Assembly: GCF_041429785.1 (NCBI RefSeq)
Contig: NZ_CP163423.1
Span: 2,914,001-2,978,000, forward strand
DNA: 64,000 bases
Origin: Fretibacter rubidus
Lineage (GTDB): Bacteria; Pseudomonadota; Alphaproteobacteria; Caulobacterales; Maricaulaceae
Reading direction: 5' to 3'
The translations under genes were made by a program, and so were the position numbers. This document shows, one piece after another, positions 25,469 to 33,813 of this stretch. Each line of letters opens with the position of its first letter. Position 1 is the stretch's first letter. A model generated the notes under the pieces. The model did not search any database. It worked only from the letters and a program-made list of their open reading frames with translations, and had not been told where the DNA came from.

Positions 25469-28204
25469 ATGACAGACTTCATTAAACTTGGCATCATTGC
25501 CACCGCTACAATCGCGCTTACCGCTTGCGGGAATGACGGCACCAAAGCGCCGCAATCAAATGTATCGATATCTGACACAGTGCAGTCCAGCGTTGATGTC
25601 TTTGGCGATGACGGCATCCCCCACGCCCAACTGCCTGACACTGTTGTCCCGCAGAGTTACCGCATTGATATGCGCATTAATCCCGACGAGACCGATATGA
25701 GCGGCGTGGTCAGTGTTGACGTGGCACTAACCGAAGCTACGCAGAAAATCTGGCTCCATGCCAAAGAGATGACCGTCACTGGTGCGTCCGCGCAAATTGG
25801 TGATGATATTATCCCGCTTAGCTTTACCGCAATTCCAGAGGCTGACGCGCCGTCTGGCGTGGCGTATTTATCATCTGACGTGGAACTACCCCAAGGGGAC
25901 GCGACATTAACGCTGACCTATTCCACACCGTTTAATCTGGCGCTTAATTCGGCTTATAAAGTCGTGCGCGGGGATGATGCCTATATCGTCACGCAAATGG
26001 AACCGCTGGGCGCGCGGGAGGCGTTCCCGGGATTTGACGAGCCGAAATATAAAGTGCCGTTCACCGTATCTATCACATCCCCCGCTGATGATTTTGTCTA
26101 TGCCAACACACCCGAAGTCAGCACGCAAACGATGCAGGACGGCTGGATTAAACATAGCTTCGCCACCACGCGGCCACTGCCGACCTATCTGATTGCTTTT
26201 GGCGTTGGCCCTTGGGATGTGGTCGAGCACGCGCCCCTGCCCGCCACTGACATTCGTGACCGTGAAATTCCCTTGCGCGGGATTACGGCGCGCGGCTCTG
26301 GCGACCGTATTCAATACGGGCTTGAAAATACAGCCGGTATCCTAGAGGCGATTGAAGGTTATTTCGGCATTCCATATCCTTATGAGAAGCTCGATATTAT
26401 CGCTGCGCCTGATTATGCCTTTGGCGCGATGGAAAACCCCGGCGCTATTGTTTACCGCGAATACCTTATGCTGATGGACGAGAACTCGGCGCTGTCACAA
26501 CGCCGCGCCTATGCCAGTGTGCATAGCCACGAAATTGCCCACCAATGGTTTGGCAATCTGGTCACCCCCGTCTGGTGGGAAGACATTTGGCTGAATGAAG
26601 CCTTTGCCACATGGATGGGCAATAAAGGCATTAATCTATGGAACCCCGACGGCAATTTTGATCGCAATACATTACGCTCATCACTCGGCGCGATGAATAT
26701 CGACACGTTATCAACAACGCGCAAAGTCCGCGAGCCACTGGAGCGGTCTGAAAACGTCATGGATCAATTTGACGGGATTACCTACCGCAAGGGCGGCGGG
26801 GTGCTGGATATGTTTGAGAGCTATCTGGGTGAGGATAAGTTCCAAGCGGGCGTGCGGCTGCATATGGCCCGTTATGCCGACGGCGTCGCAACAGGGGATG
26901 ATTTCTTCCAATCTATTGCTGACGGGTCAGGCAATAAAGATGTCGTTGCGGCGATGAAATCATTTGTCGATCAGCCGGGTCTGCCGATTGTTGACGCTGC
27001 CATGAGCTGCACGGGCGGAAAAGCCGCCGTTAAACTATCGCAATCGCGTTATGCGCCGCTGGGGTCCAAAACACAGCAAGGCCAAAGCTGGCAAATACCC
27101 GTCTGCGCCAAATTTGGTTACGCCGACGGATCAACGCAAAAGGTTTGCTCGCTGATGAAGCGAGCCGAAAGCACGATGAACCGCATGGATGAAAACTGCC
27201 CGACCTTTGTCATGCCCAATGAAAACGGCGCAGGTTATTACCGCTTCTCGCTCGATAATGAGGGCTGGACGGCGCTTTTGGCTAATCTGGATAAGCTCAA
27301 CACACGCGAAGTCCTAACCGTGCAAGACAGTCTAGAATCTGCCTTTCGCGCGGGTAAAGTCGATGCCTCTGTCTTTATTAAAGGGATGGAAACACTCGCC
27401 GCATCGTCTGAATATGACGTCGCGTCCGGCGCGGGGGATTGGCTGTCTTGGTTTTATGACCGCTTACCCGAAACGTCCCGTCCCGATGTCGCGCGTCTGA
27501 CAACAGATATGTATGCAGCGCGTTACAAAGCTATTGCGGGCACGGACACAGTGGAAGGTGATCTATTGGCCCCAACATTGGCCGCACGGCTTGTCTCTAT
27601 GGGCGGTGATACGGCCCTAAAGGCCGATTTTGCCGCCAAGGGCCAAGCCTATCTGGCGGGTGATAAAGACGCGATTGCGCCCAATATGCTATCACGGGCC
27701 TTACGCGCCGCTATGGAGGCCAAAGACACATTTGGCACGGCAGAGCGCTTGCTTAATATGGCCAAGGACGGCTCTAGCTTTGAGAAAGGGGCCGCCATTG
27801 GCGCGCTGGCACAGACCAAAAACCCAAGTATCGCGGCGATGCTGCGCGATACGGCGCTGGTCGATGACGTGACCCTGACGGGGCGTCAAGCGACCTCGCT
27901 TATCTCCACTATGCTCGGCTCTGATGAGCTCGGCGAGGAGACATGGGCTTGGTTCAAGCAAAACTTCAAACTATTTGTCGATACACGCGTGCCGGATGTG
28001 CGCAAAGGCGGCATGCCTGGCTTTGGGGGTCGGTTTTGTTCAACCGAGCGCCGCGATGAGGTGCGTGATTTCTTTACCGAAAACGCCGCTGTCATTCCCG
28101 GCTATGAACGCTCCCTCGCCCAGACATTAGAAAGCATAGAACTTTGCGCTGCCCTCAAAGAGGCAAAAGCAGATGAAACCGTCGCTGCCTTAAAGGCGCG
28201 GTAG
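25469..28204 (+). CDS. M1 family aminopeptidase, lipoprotein
   Basis: A 911-residue zinc aminopeptidase of the M1 (PepN-like) family. A lipoprotein signal ends in the lipobox LTAC (Cys20), so it should be anchored to the envelope, facing the periplasm or surface. The GAMENPG substrate-binding loop is at about residue 321, the zinc site HEIAHQWFGN at about 354 with the second Glu in NEAFATW about 23 residues on. The C-terminal helical ERAP1-like domain extends to the end. It would release N-terminal residues from peptides. The next gene starts directly after its stop. Confidence 0.95.
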   Translation: MTDFIKLGIIATATIALTACGNDGTKAPQSNVSISDTVQSSVDVFGDDGIPHAQLPDTVVPQSYRIDMRINPDETDMSGVVSVDVALTEATQKIWLHAKEMTVTGASAQIGDDIIPLSFTAIPEADAPSGVAYLSSDVELPQGDATLTLTYSTPFNLALNSAYKVVRGDDAYIVTQMEPLGAREAFPGFDEPKYKVPFTVSITSPADDFVYANTPEVSTQTMQDGWIKHSFATTRPLPTYLIAFGVGPWDVVEHAPLPATDIRDREIPLRGITARGSGDRIQYGLENTAGILEAIEGYFGIPYPYEKLDIIAAPDYAFGAMENPGAIVYREYLMLMDENSALSQRRAYASVHSHEIAHQWFGNLVTPVWWEDIWLNEAFATWMGNKGINLWNPDGNFDRNTLRSSLGAMNIDTLSTTRKVREPLERSENVMDQFDGITYRKGGGVLDMFESYLGEDKFQAGVRLHMARYADGVATGDDFFQSIADGSGNKDVVAAMKSFVDQPGLPIVDAAMSCTGGKAAVKLSQSRYAPLGSKTQQGQSWQIPVCAKFGYADGSTQKVCSLMKRAESTMNRMDENCPTFVMPNENGAGYYRFSLDNEGWTALLANLDKLNTREVLTVQDSLESAFRAGKVDASVFIKGMETLAASSEYDVASGAGDWLSWFYDRLPETSRPDVARLTTDMYAARYKAIAGTDTVEGDLLAPTLAARLVSMGGDTALKADFAAKGQAYLAGDKDAIAPNMLSRALRAAMEAKDTFGTAERLLNMAKDGSSFEKGAAIGALAQTKNPSIAAMLRDTALVDDVTLTGRQATSLISTMLGSDELGEETWAWFKQNFKLFVDTRVPDVRKGGMPGFGGRFCSTERRDEVRDFFTENAAVIPGYERSLAQTLESIELCAALKEAKADETVAALKAR

Positions 28205-29614
28205 ATGGCAAAGGGTCAGGCTAACACTGTCTTGAAGCGGCTGGCCAAAGGCTGGCCGCTCATCGCCTTATGCGCTTTATTAGTGTGGATCATTGGCGAG
28301 CAAATCCGAGAGGAAGACCCACCACCGCAACACACCGTAGAAGACATTCAAGACAAAACGGACCGCTATCAACGTGCGATAACATGGTTTGACCGCGCAG
28401 AGAAAAAACACGAGGCGGGCGATATGGACGCGGCCTTTCCCCTTTATGAACGCGCAGCCAATGAAGGCGATAGCGAGATTTTGGAGATATTAATTAACCG
28501 CCACCTACAGGCCAGTGACGGCTTTCCCTATGATATTGAAACGGCAGAGCGCTATATTAGAAGATTGGACACTAAGAAACGTGGGCCATATTTAACAAAG
28601 ATAGCGCAGCGCTACCAAAATGGGGGACGCGGTATCGACCAAGACATCCCGCGTGCGGCGGCGCTCATTGATGAAGCGATTGCATCTAATTATGATCCCG
28701 CTTTTATGATTGCCTATAGTTTTTATGCCGATAAGCGCCATCCTGCGCCTTATTTTGACCCTGACAAGGCCCTTCGCTATATCGACGTGGCAATCGCAGG
28801 GACGAGCTCTGTCGCCCCGCGTATGACAAAGGCGCACTTCCTCCTCCGGCAAGATGATGAGGCGTCAAAACTAGAAGCCGTAGCTTTGTTGGAAGCGGTC
28901 ATTGCGAGTGAAGCCCGCAACCCAAAGGCCCTGCGGTGGCTCGGGGATTATTATTATGAAAACGGTCAATTTAAAGAGGCCGCGCGCTATTATCACCGCC
29001 TTGAGACCCCCTTGCCCGAAACCGTTTTTCGCAAAGCTGAAATGCTACGCGCAGGCGCGCGCACCAAAGGCGATTGGCGCGAGGCGCGCGAACATTACGC
29101 CGTTGCGGCCACCGCACGCTATATCCCCGCCATGCTGATGATGGGGCATATTCACCGCCTTGGTCTGTCAGCAAAGGCTGACCCCGAAGTGGCTCTGAGT
29201 TATTATGCGGCGATCAATTATCCCATCGGTCATCCAGCGGGACATTTTATTGGCGCCATGTATCAAGACGGCGCGCTAGGCTCCGTTGATTACGCCAAGG
29301 CCAAAGCCGCCTATAAAGACGGTATGGAGGCAGGCATGCCCGCAGCTTACGTCATGATGGCGAGACTGTATGAGCACGGCCACGGCGTACCCAAAGACCC
29401 GGTCAAAGCGTTTGAGTTGATGAATGAAGCTGGAATACTGGGCAGCAATCTAGGGCGCGCGGGCATGGCCGATTATTATGAACGCGGCATTGGCACAGAA
29501 CCAAACTTGGACACGGCCAAGATATGGAACAATAAAATCCGCTCGGTGGATACCGCGCCGCCTAACGGCATCCCGCTATTTGACTGTGATATTTGCGACC
29601 CCAAAACAGATTAG
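28205..29614 (+). CDS. Sel1-like repeat protein, membrane anchored
   Basis: A 469-residue protein with one N-terminal membrane segment (about 15-33) and then repeated Sel1/TPR-type helical units, for example AAFPLYERAANEGDSEILEIL and the GMEAGMPAAYVMMARLYEHG block near the C-terminus. Such solenoids mediate protein-protein contacts, often in the envelope. A short Cys-containing tail (LFDCDICDPKTD) ends the protein. The ATG abuts the TAG of the aminopeptidase gene (TAGATG), so the two are translationally coupled. Specific partner unknown. Confidence 0.85.
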   Translation: MAKGQANTVLKRLAKGWPLIALCALLVWIIGEQIREEDPPPQHTVEDIQDKTDRYQRAITWFDRAEKKHEAGDMDAAFPLYERAANEGDSEILEILINRHLQASDGFPYDIETAERYIRRLDTKKRGPYLTKIAQRYQNGGRGIDQDIPRAAALIDEAIASNYDPAFMIAYSFYADKRHPAPYFDPDKALRYIDVAIAGTSSVAPRMTKAHFLLRQDDEASKLEAVALLEAVIASEARNPKALRWLGDYYYENGQFKEAARYYHRLETPLPETVFRKAEMLRAGARTKGDWREAREHYAVAATARYIPAMLMMGHIHRLGLSAKADPEVALSYYAAINYPIGHPAGHFIGAMYQDGALGSVDYAKAKAAYKDGMEAGMPAAYVMMARLYEHGHGVPKDPVKAFELMNEAGILGSNLGRAGMADYYERGIGTEPNLDTAKIWNNKIRSVDTAPPNGIPLFDCDICDPKTD

Positions 29615-29650
29615 ACTGTAGACCGATTAATTGAATTGAAAGTTTTAAAA

Positions 29651-31324
29651 ATGTTCATAATGACACGACGTGTAACGACCCTTTTATCAGCCACAGCTGT
29701 GAGCTTATTTGTTCTGGGCTGCGCACCGCAAAATACAGCGGATAAAGGCTTTGTCGTGGACGCCGCACAAGATTACACGGCGTCCGATCTTGTGTCGCAA
29801 ACACTGCCAGAACTAGCGGCGCAATTACAAAGTGGCGATATCACGGTCGAGCAATTAACCCGTGCCTATCTGGCCCGTATCGACGCGGTTGATAAATCAG
29901 GCCCGCGTCTGCAAGCGGTGCTGAGCCTTAATCCCAACGCTCTATCTGATGCCCGTGCCTTGGACGCAAAGCGCGAAGCGGGGGAACCATTAGGCGCGCT
30001 TCACGGCCTGCCGATATTGCTGAAAGACAATATTGAGAGCAAAGACCCTGTCGCGACAACAGCGGGCGCTTTGGCACTGGCGGATAATATCACCGGCCGC
30101 GACGCGCCGTTGGTGGCGGGCCTGCGCGAGGCGGGCGCGGTCATCATCGGCAAAGCCAATCTATCCCAATGGGCCAATTTCAGAAGCCGAAATTCGATGT
30201 CAGGGTGGAGCGCATTGGGCGGGCAAGTGCGCAACCCGCATAGCCTTGACCGTAACCCCTGCGGCAGTTCCTCTGGCTCTGGTGCGGGTGTGGCAAGCTC
30301 ACTGGCGGCAGGCGCAGTTGGCACAGAAACCAACGGTTCTATTATTTGCCCGTCCACCATTAACGGCGTCGTCGGGTTTAAACCCACAGTGGGTCTAGTC
30401 AGCCAGCAATATATTGTGCCCATATCGTCATCCCAAGACACGGCAGGGCCAATGACAAAAACTGTGCGTGGGGCCGCGATGATGCTGGGGCCCATGGCAG
30501 GCAATGACGTGGATTACAGCGCGGGGCTGAGCGCTGACGCGCTGCGCGGACAACGCATTGGCGTCATGCGCTTTGCCCAAGGCAGTCATAGCGGCATCCA
30601 GGCGCAATTTGATGAAAGCCTTAAAGTCCTTACGACTGCGGGCGCAGAACTTATTGAGATTGACGCCTTTGATTTAGGCGTAGAGGGATACGGTGGTAAA
30701 AGCTTTTCCGTGCTGCAATATGAGTTCAAAGCCACATTAAATGATTATCTAGCCAGCACGCCCGACACGGTCGAGACCCGCACTCTGTCCGAGCTTATCC
30801 GTTTTAATACGGCCAACACAGATGTAGAACTCCCACTCTTTGACCAAAGCATATTAGAGCTATCAGAGGCGCGCGGACCATTATCAGAACAGGCCTATAT
30901 CGATGCGGCGTCCGAGATAAAACTGGCGACGGGAAAGAACGGGATTGACCGTTTATTATCCGAGCATAACGTCGTCGCCCTCGTCGCGCCGTCAGGGCCG
31001 CTGCCGGGGCGTATTGATCCCGTGAACGGCGATGTCTGGCCTGATTGGGCGGGCGCAGGATATTTGGCCGCCGTTGCGGGATATCCGCATTTATCTGTCC
31101 CCATGGGCACTGTGCGCGGCATGCCCATTGGTCTGTCATTCATCGGCACGGCAGGGGATGACGGTAATATTTTGGGCTATGGTTACGCGTTTGAGCAGCA
31201 ATCAAAAACGCGAGAGAATATGAGTCGCGCAGCGCCGCAATACCGACAGAGCGCAGAGGACGTGGACGTGATTGGCACCGCTATGCGGCCTCACGCTTTG
31301 GAAACAGCAGCGCGTAAAGACTAA
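29651..31324 (+). CDS. Amidase signature family lipoprotein
   Basis: A protein of about 557 residues. The N-terminal signal carries a lipobox (SLFVLGC). The amidase-signature catalytic set is visible: the Lys in LPILLKDNIES, the cis-Ser loop GSSSGSGAG, and the nucleophile Ser in ETNGSIICPSTINGVVGFKP. The substrate is unknown; envelope-anchored members may hydrolyse peptide or xenobiotic amides. The start is ambiguous between ATGs at 29651 and 29660 and a TTG at 29636. It follows the Sel1 gene by about 36 bp and may form an operon with the aminopeptidase. Confidence 0.93.
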   Translation: MFIMTRRVTTLLSATAVSLFVLGCAPQNTADKGFVVDAAQDYTASDLVSQTLPELAAQLQSGDITVEQLTRAYLARIDAVDKSGPRLQAVLSLNPNALSDARALDAKREAGEPLGALHGLPILLKDNIESKDPVATTAGALALADNITGRDAPLVAGLREAGAVIIGKANLSQWANFRSRNSMSGWSALGGQVRNPHSLDRNPCGSSSGSGAGVASSLAAGAVGTETNGSIICPSTINGVVGFKPTVGLVSQQYIVPISSSQDTAGPMTKTVRGAAMMLGPMAGNDVDYSAGLSADALRGQRIGVMRFAQGSHSGIQAQFDESLKVLTTAGAELIEIDAFDLGVEGYGGKSFSVLQYEFKATLNDYLASTPDTVETRTLSELIRFNTANTDVELPLFDQSILELSEARGPLSEQAYIDAASEIKLATGKNGIDRLLSEHNVVALVAPSGPLPGRIDPVNGDVWPDWAGAGYLAAVAGYPHLSVPMGTVRGMPIGLSFIGTAGDDGNILGYGYAFEQQSKTRENMSRAAPQYRQSAEDVDVIGTAMRPHALETAARKD

Positions 31325-31529
31325 TGAGGAGCCAGGCGATTTCGATTAAAAAAGCGGACAGATTAAAGTCAAAATAAAGTGACACTAAGATCAGCGCCGC
31401 CCCCATAGCGTTCAGCACAGAATAAAGCCGCATCTGCGGGGTCAGCTTTCCGATTTGCAGCGCCGCATAAGCGCCTAAAATCAGAACAATACCGATATTG
31501 CCGACAAAATCATACCAGTGATAGCTCAT
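31281..31529 (-). CDS. Small CBU_0592-type membrane protein
   Basis: An 82-residue protein with three hydrophobic helices (about 10-25, 38-55, 58-76) and a basic end (PKREAA). The start MSYHWYDFVGNIGIVLILGAY and the LSAFLIEIAWLLISLYAL end resemble the small CBU_0592-like membrane protein family, whose function is unknown. It converges with the amidase gene and overlaps its last 44 bp. Confidence 0.72.
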   Translation of the reverse strand: MSYHWYDFVGNIGIVLILGAYAALQIGKLTPQMRLYSVLNAMGAALILVSLYFDFNLSAFLIEIAWLLISLYALLFPKREAA

Positions 31530-31615
31530 GACATTCCCTTATATTCGCGACTTACTGCGGTGCTTTCTTTTCCCCCCAAAGACCCCTATATGCAAGGCTT
31601 GTTGAGTGAGGCCCT

Positions 31616-32455
31616 ATGCGCTTTTTAATTATGAACGGAGCGAAGAACCGCTTTGCCGTCTTTGACGCGCGGGCAAATTCTGGCTTTGCCATGGATGAGG
31701 CCAAGGCTATCACCATTTGCAAACCGGGCAGTGCCGTCATGGGCGAAAAGGGCGCAGACCAGCTTGTGATTATGCGCGCGCGAAAAGACCCCCATGCCGA
31801 CGCCTTTATGGAGATTTGGAATCAAAAAGGGTTTGAGGTCGACGCCTGTGGTAATGCCACGCGCTGTATTGCGTGGCTCTACATGCAAGAGGCGGGCGTG
31901 GACACAATGACGCTGGAAACCAATGCGGGGCTGCTTTATTGCCGCGCAGCGGGCGAGAACAGGGTCGCCGTTGATATGGGGCCACCGCGCCTTGATTGGA
32001 GCGAAATCCCGCTGGAAGAACCCATGCATACCCACCATATCGACGTCAAAGTCGGCCCGATTGATGCGCCCATGCTGTCCAACCCTGGTGCGGTCAATAT
32101 GGGTAATCCGCATTGCGTCTTTTTCGTGGATGACTTTATCAAAGCCAAGCCCGAACGTGTTGGGCCGATGATTGAATTTCATCCGCTGTTCCCGCAACAA
32201 GTCAATGTCGGTTTTGCCCGCGTTGATGCCCCTGACCGTATCCGCCTGAAAGTGTGGGAACGCGGTGTGGGCATGACGCTAGCTTGCGGCACAGGGGCCT
32301 GCGCGGCCGTAGTTGCCGCCCACCGCCAAAAACGCAGCGGGCGCAAAGTTATGGTCGAAGTGGACGGCGGGGAGCTGCTGATTGAATGGCGCGCCTCTGA
32401 TGATCACGTCATTATGACAGGCCCAATAGAGGTCGAGATGGAGGGGGTGATTTAA
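31616..32455 (+). CDS. dapF: Diaminopimelate epimerase
   Basis: A 279-residue PLP-independent racemase converting LL- to meso-diaminopimelate for lysine and peptidoglycan. Both catalytic Cys motifs are present: DACGNATRC near residue 77 and ACGTGACAAVVAA near 223. The N-terminal MNG.GND.F motif of the family reads MNGAKNRF here, an unusual change. Its TAA overlaps the ATG of mtaB (TAATG). The dapF-mtaB-ftsY-ispZ order is widely conserved in Alphaproteobacteria. Confidence 0.93.
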   Translation: MRFLIMNGAKNRFAVFDARANSGFAMDEAKAITICKPGSAVMGEKGADQLVIMRARKDPHADAFMEIWNQKGFEVDACGNATRCIAWLYMQEAGVDTMTLETNAGLLYCRAAGENRVAVDMGPPRLDWSEIPLEEPMHTHHIDVKVGPIDAPMLSNPGAVNMGNPHCVFFVDDFIKAKPERVGPMIEFHPLFPQQVNVGFARVDAPDRIRLKVWERGVGMTLACGTGACAAVVAAHRQKRSGRKVMVEVDGGELLIEWRASDDHVIMTGPIEVEMEGVI

Positions 32456-33768
32456 TGACCTTGCCTTCGCCAATTGACGCAGCCAAGACGACGAAAACCA
32501 AGGTTATCACTTTGGGGTGTCGGCTCAATGCCTATGAATCAGACGTCATGCGCGGCCACGCCGATGATATGGATTTAAATAACGCGGTGATTATCAACAC
32601 CTGTGCGGTGACATCCGAAGCCGTGCGGCAATCGCGCCAAACGATACGCCGCGCGAAGAAAGAAAATCCCGAGGCGACCCTCATTGTGACGGGCTGCGCG
32701 GCACAAATTGACCCCAAGGCCTTTGCGGCCATGGAGGGCGTTGACCGCGTGATTGGTAATAATGAGAAAATGCTGGCGGGCACATTCGATCCTGAGCGTT
32801 TGCTGGGCGGGGAGGCGATCCAAGTCAATGACATCATGGCTGTGCGAGAAACCGCGCCGCAATTTATCACGGGCGCCAATCGCGCAGTGATTAAATCGCA
32901 ATCACGCACGCGGGCATTTTTACAAGTGCAAAACGGATGCGACCACCGCTGCACATTTTGCATTATTCCTTTTGGCCGTGGCCCCGCGCGCAGTGTGCCC
33001 GCGGGTGAGGTCGTTGCCCATGTGCGCGACCTTGTCCGCCAAGGTTACGGCGAAGTTGTGCTGACAGGTGTTGATTTATCCAGTTGGGGCGGCGACCTGC
33101 CCGGCACGCCGCCGCTGGGCGATTTGGTGCGCCGCGTGTTAAAACTGGTGCCCGAACTGCCGCGTCTGCGCCTATCGTCGATTGACCCTGCCGAAGTGGA
33201 TGACGCCCTCTTTGAGGCTTTGACGACAGAGCCGCGCATGACGCCCTATGTGCATTTATCGCTACAAGCAGGCGATGATATGATTTTAAAACGCATGAAG
33301 CGCCGCCATTCGCGGGGTGACGTGGTGTCGCTTTGCGCGCGGCTGAAAGCGGCGCGACCAGAGATAACATTTGGCGCGGATATGATTGCAGGCTTCCCCA
33401 CAGAAGACGAAGCCATGTTTGAAACAGGGCGGCAGATTATAAATGAGATTGGTATCCCTTGGCTGCATGTCTTTCCCTATTCCCCACGCGACGGCACGCC
33501 TGCCGCGAAAATGCCGCCCGTGAACGGCAAGCTTATTAAAGCCCGCGCCAAAATACTGCGCGCCGAGGGCGAAGCCGTGAAAGCCGCCCATCTACAATCG
33601 CGTATTGGCGATATTGATACGGCGCTTTTTGAGGAAACAGGCCTGGGTCGCCTCCCTGATTTTACGCTTGTTAAAGTGGACAATCCCCCTGCCGCAGGGC
33701 AGTTTGGGCGCGTTAAGATTACGGATAGTGATGGTGAATATGCACTGGGTCGCATAGAAGAAGAATAA
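32455..33768 (+). CDS. mtaB: tRNA t6A37 methylthiotransferase MtaB
   Basis: A 437-residue radical-SAM enzyme that adds a methylthio group to t6A37 in tRNA. The N-terminal UPF0004 domain shows GCRLNAYESDVM and the cluster Cys in NTCAVT and GCAAQ. The radical-SAM motif CDHRCTFC (CxxxCxxC) is near residue 162, and a short TRAM-like end follows (GQFGRVKITDSDGEYALG). It is translated in a TAATG overlap with dapF and precedes ftsY by 45 bp. Confidence 0.94.
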   Translation: MTLPSPIDAAKTTKTKVITLGCRLNAYESDVMRGHADDMDLNNAVIINTCAVTSEAVRQSRQTIRRAKKENPEATLIVTGCAAQIDPKAFAAMEGVDRVIGNNEKMLAGTFDPERLLGGEAIQVNDIMAVRETAPQFITGANRAVIKSQSRTRAFLQVQNGCDHRCTFCIIPFGRGPARSVPAGEVVAHVRDLVRQGYGEVVLTGVDLSSWGGDLPGTPPLGDLVRRVLKLVPELPRLRLSSIDPAEVDDALFEALTTEPRMTPYVHLSLQAGDDMILKRMKRRHSRGDVVSLCARLKAARPEITFGADMIAGFPTEDEAMFETGRQIINEIGIPWLHVFPYSPRDGTPAAKMPPVNGKLIKARAKILRAEGEAVKAAHLQSRIGDIDTALFEETGLGRLPDFTLVKVDNPPAAGQFGRVKITDSDGEYALGRIEEE

Positions 33769-33813
33769 TCACAAGAGGCGCGGAGAGAGCGCAGCGAACG
33801 ACCGGGAAACATA

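Noticed and set aside
31625-32200. A 191-codon frame antisense to dapF
   Set aside because: dapF has both catalytic Cys motifs; the antisense frame has no support.
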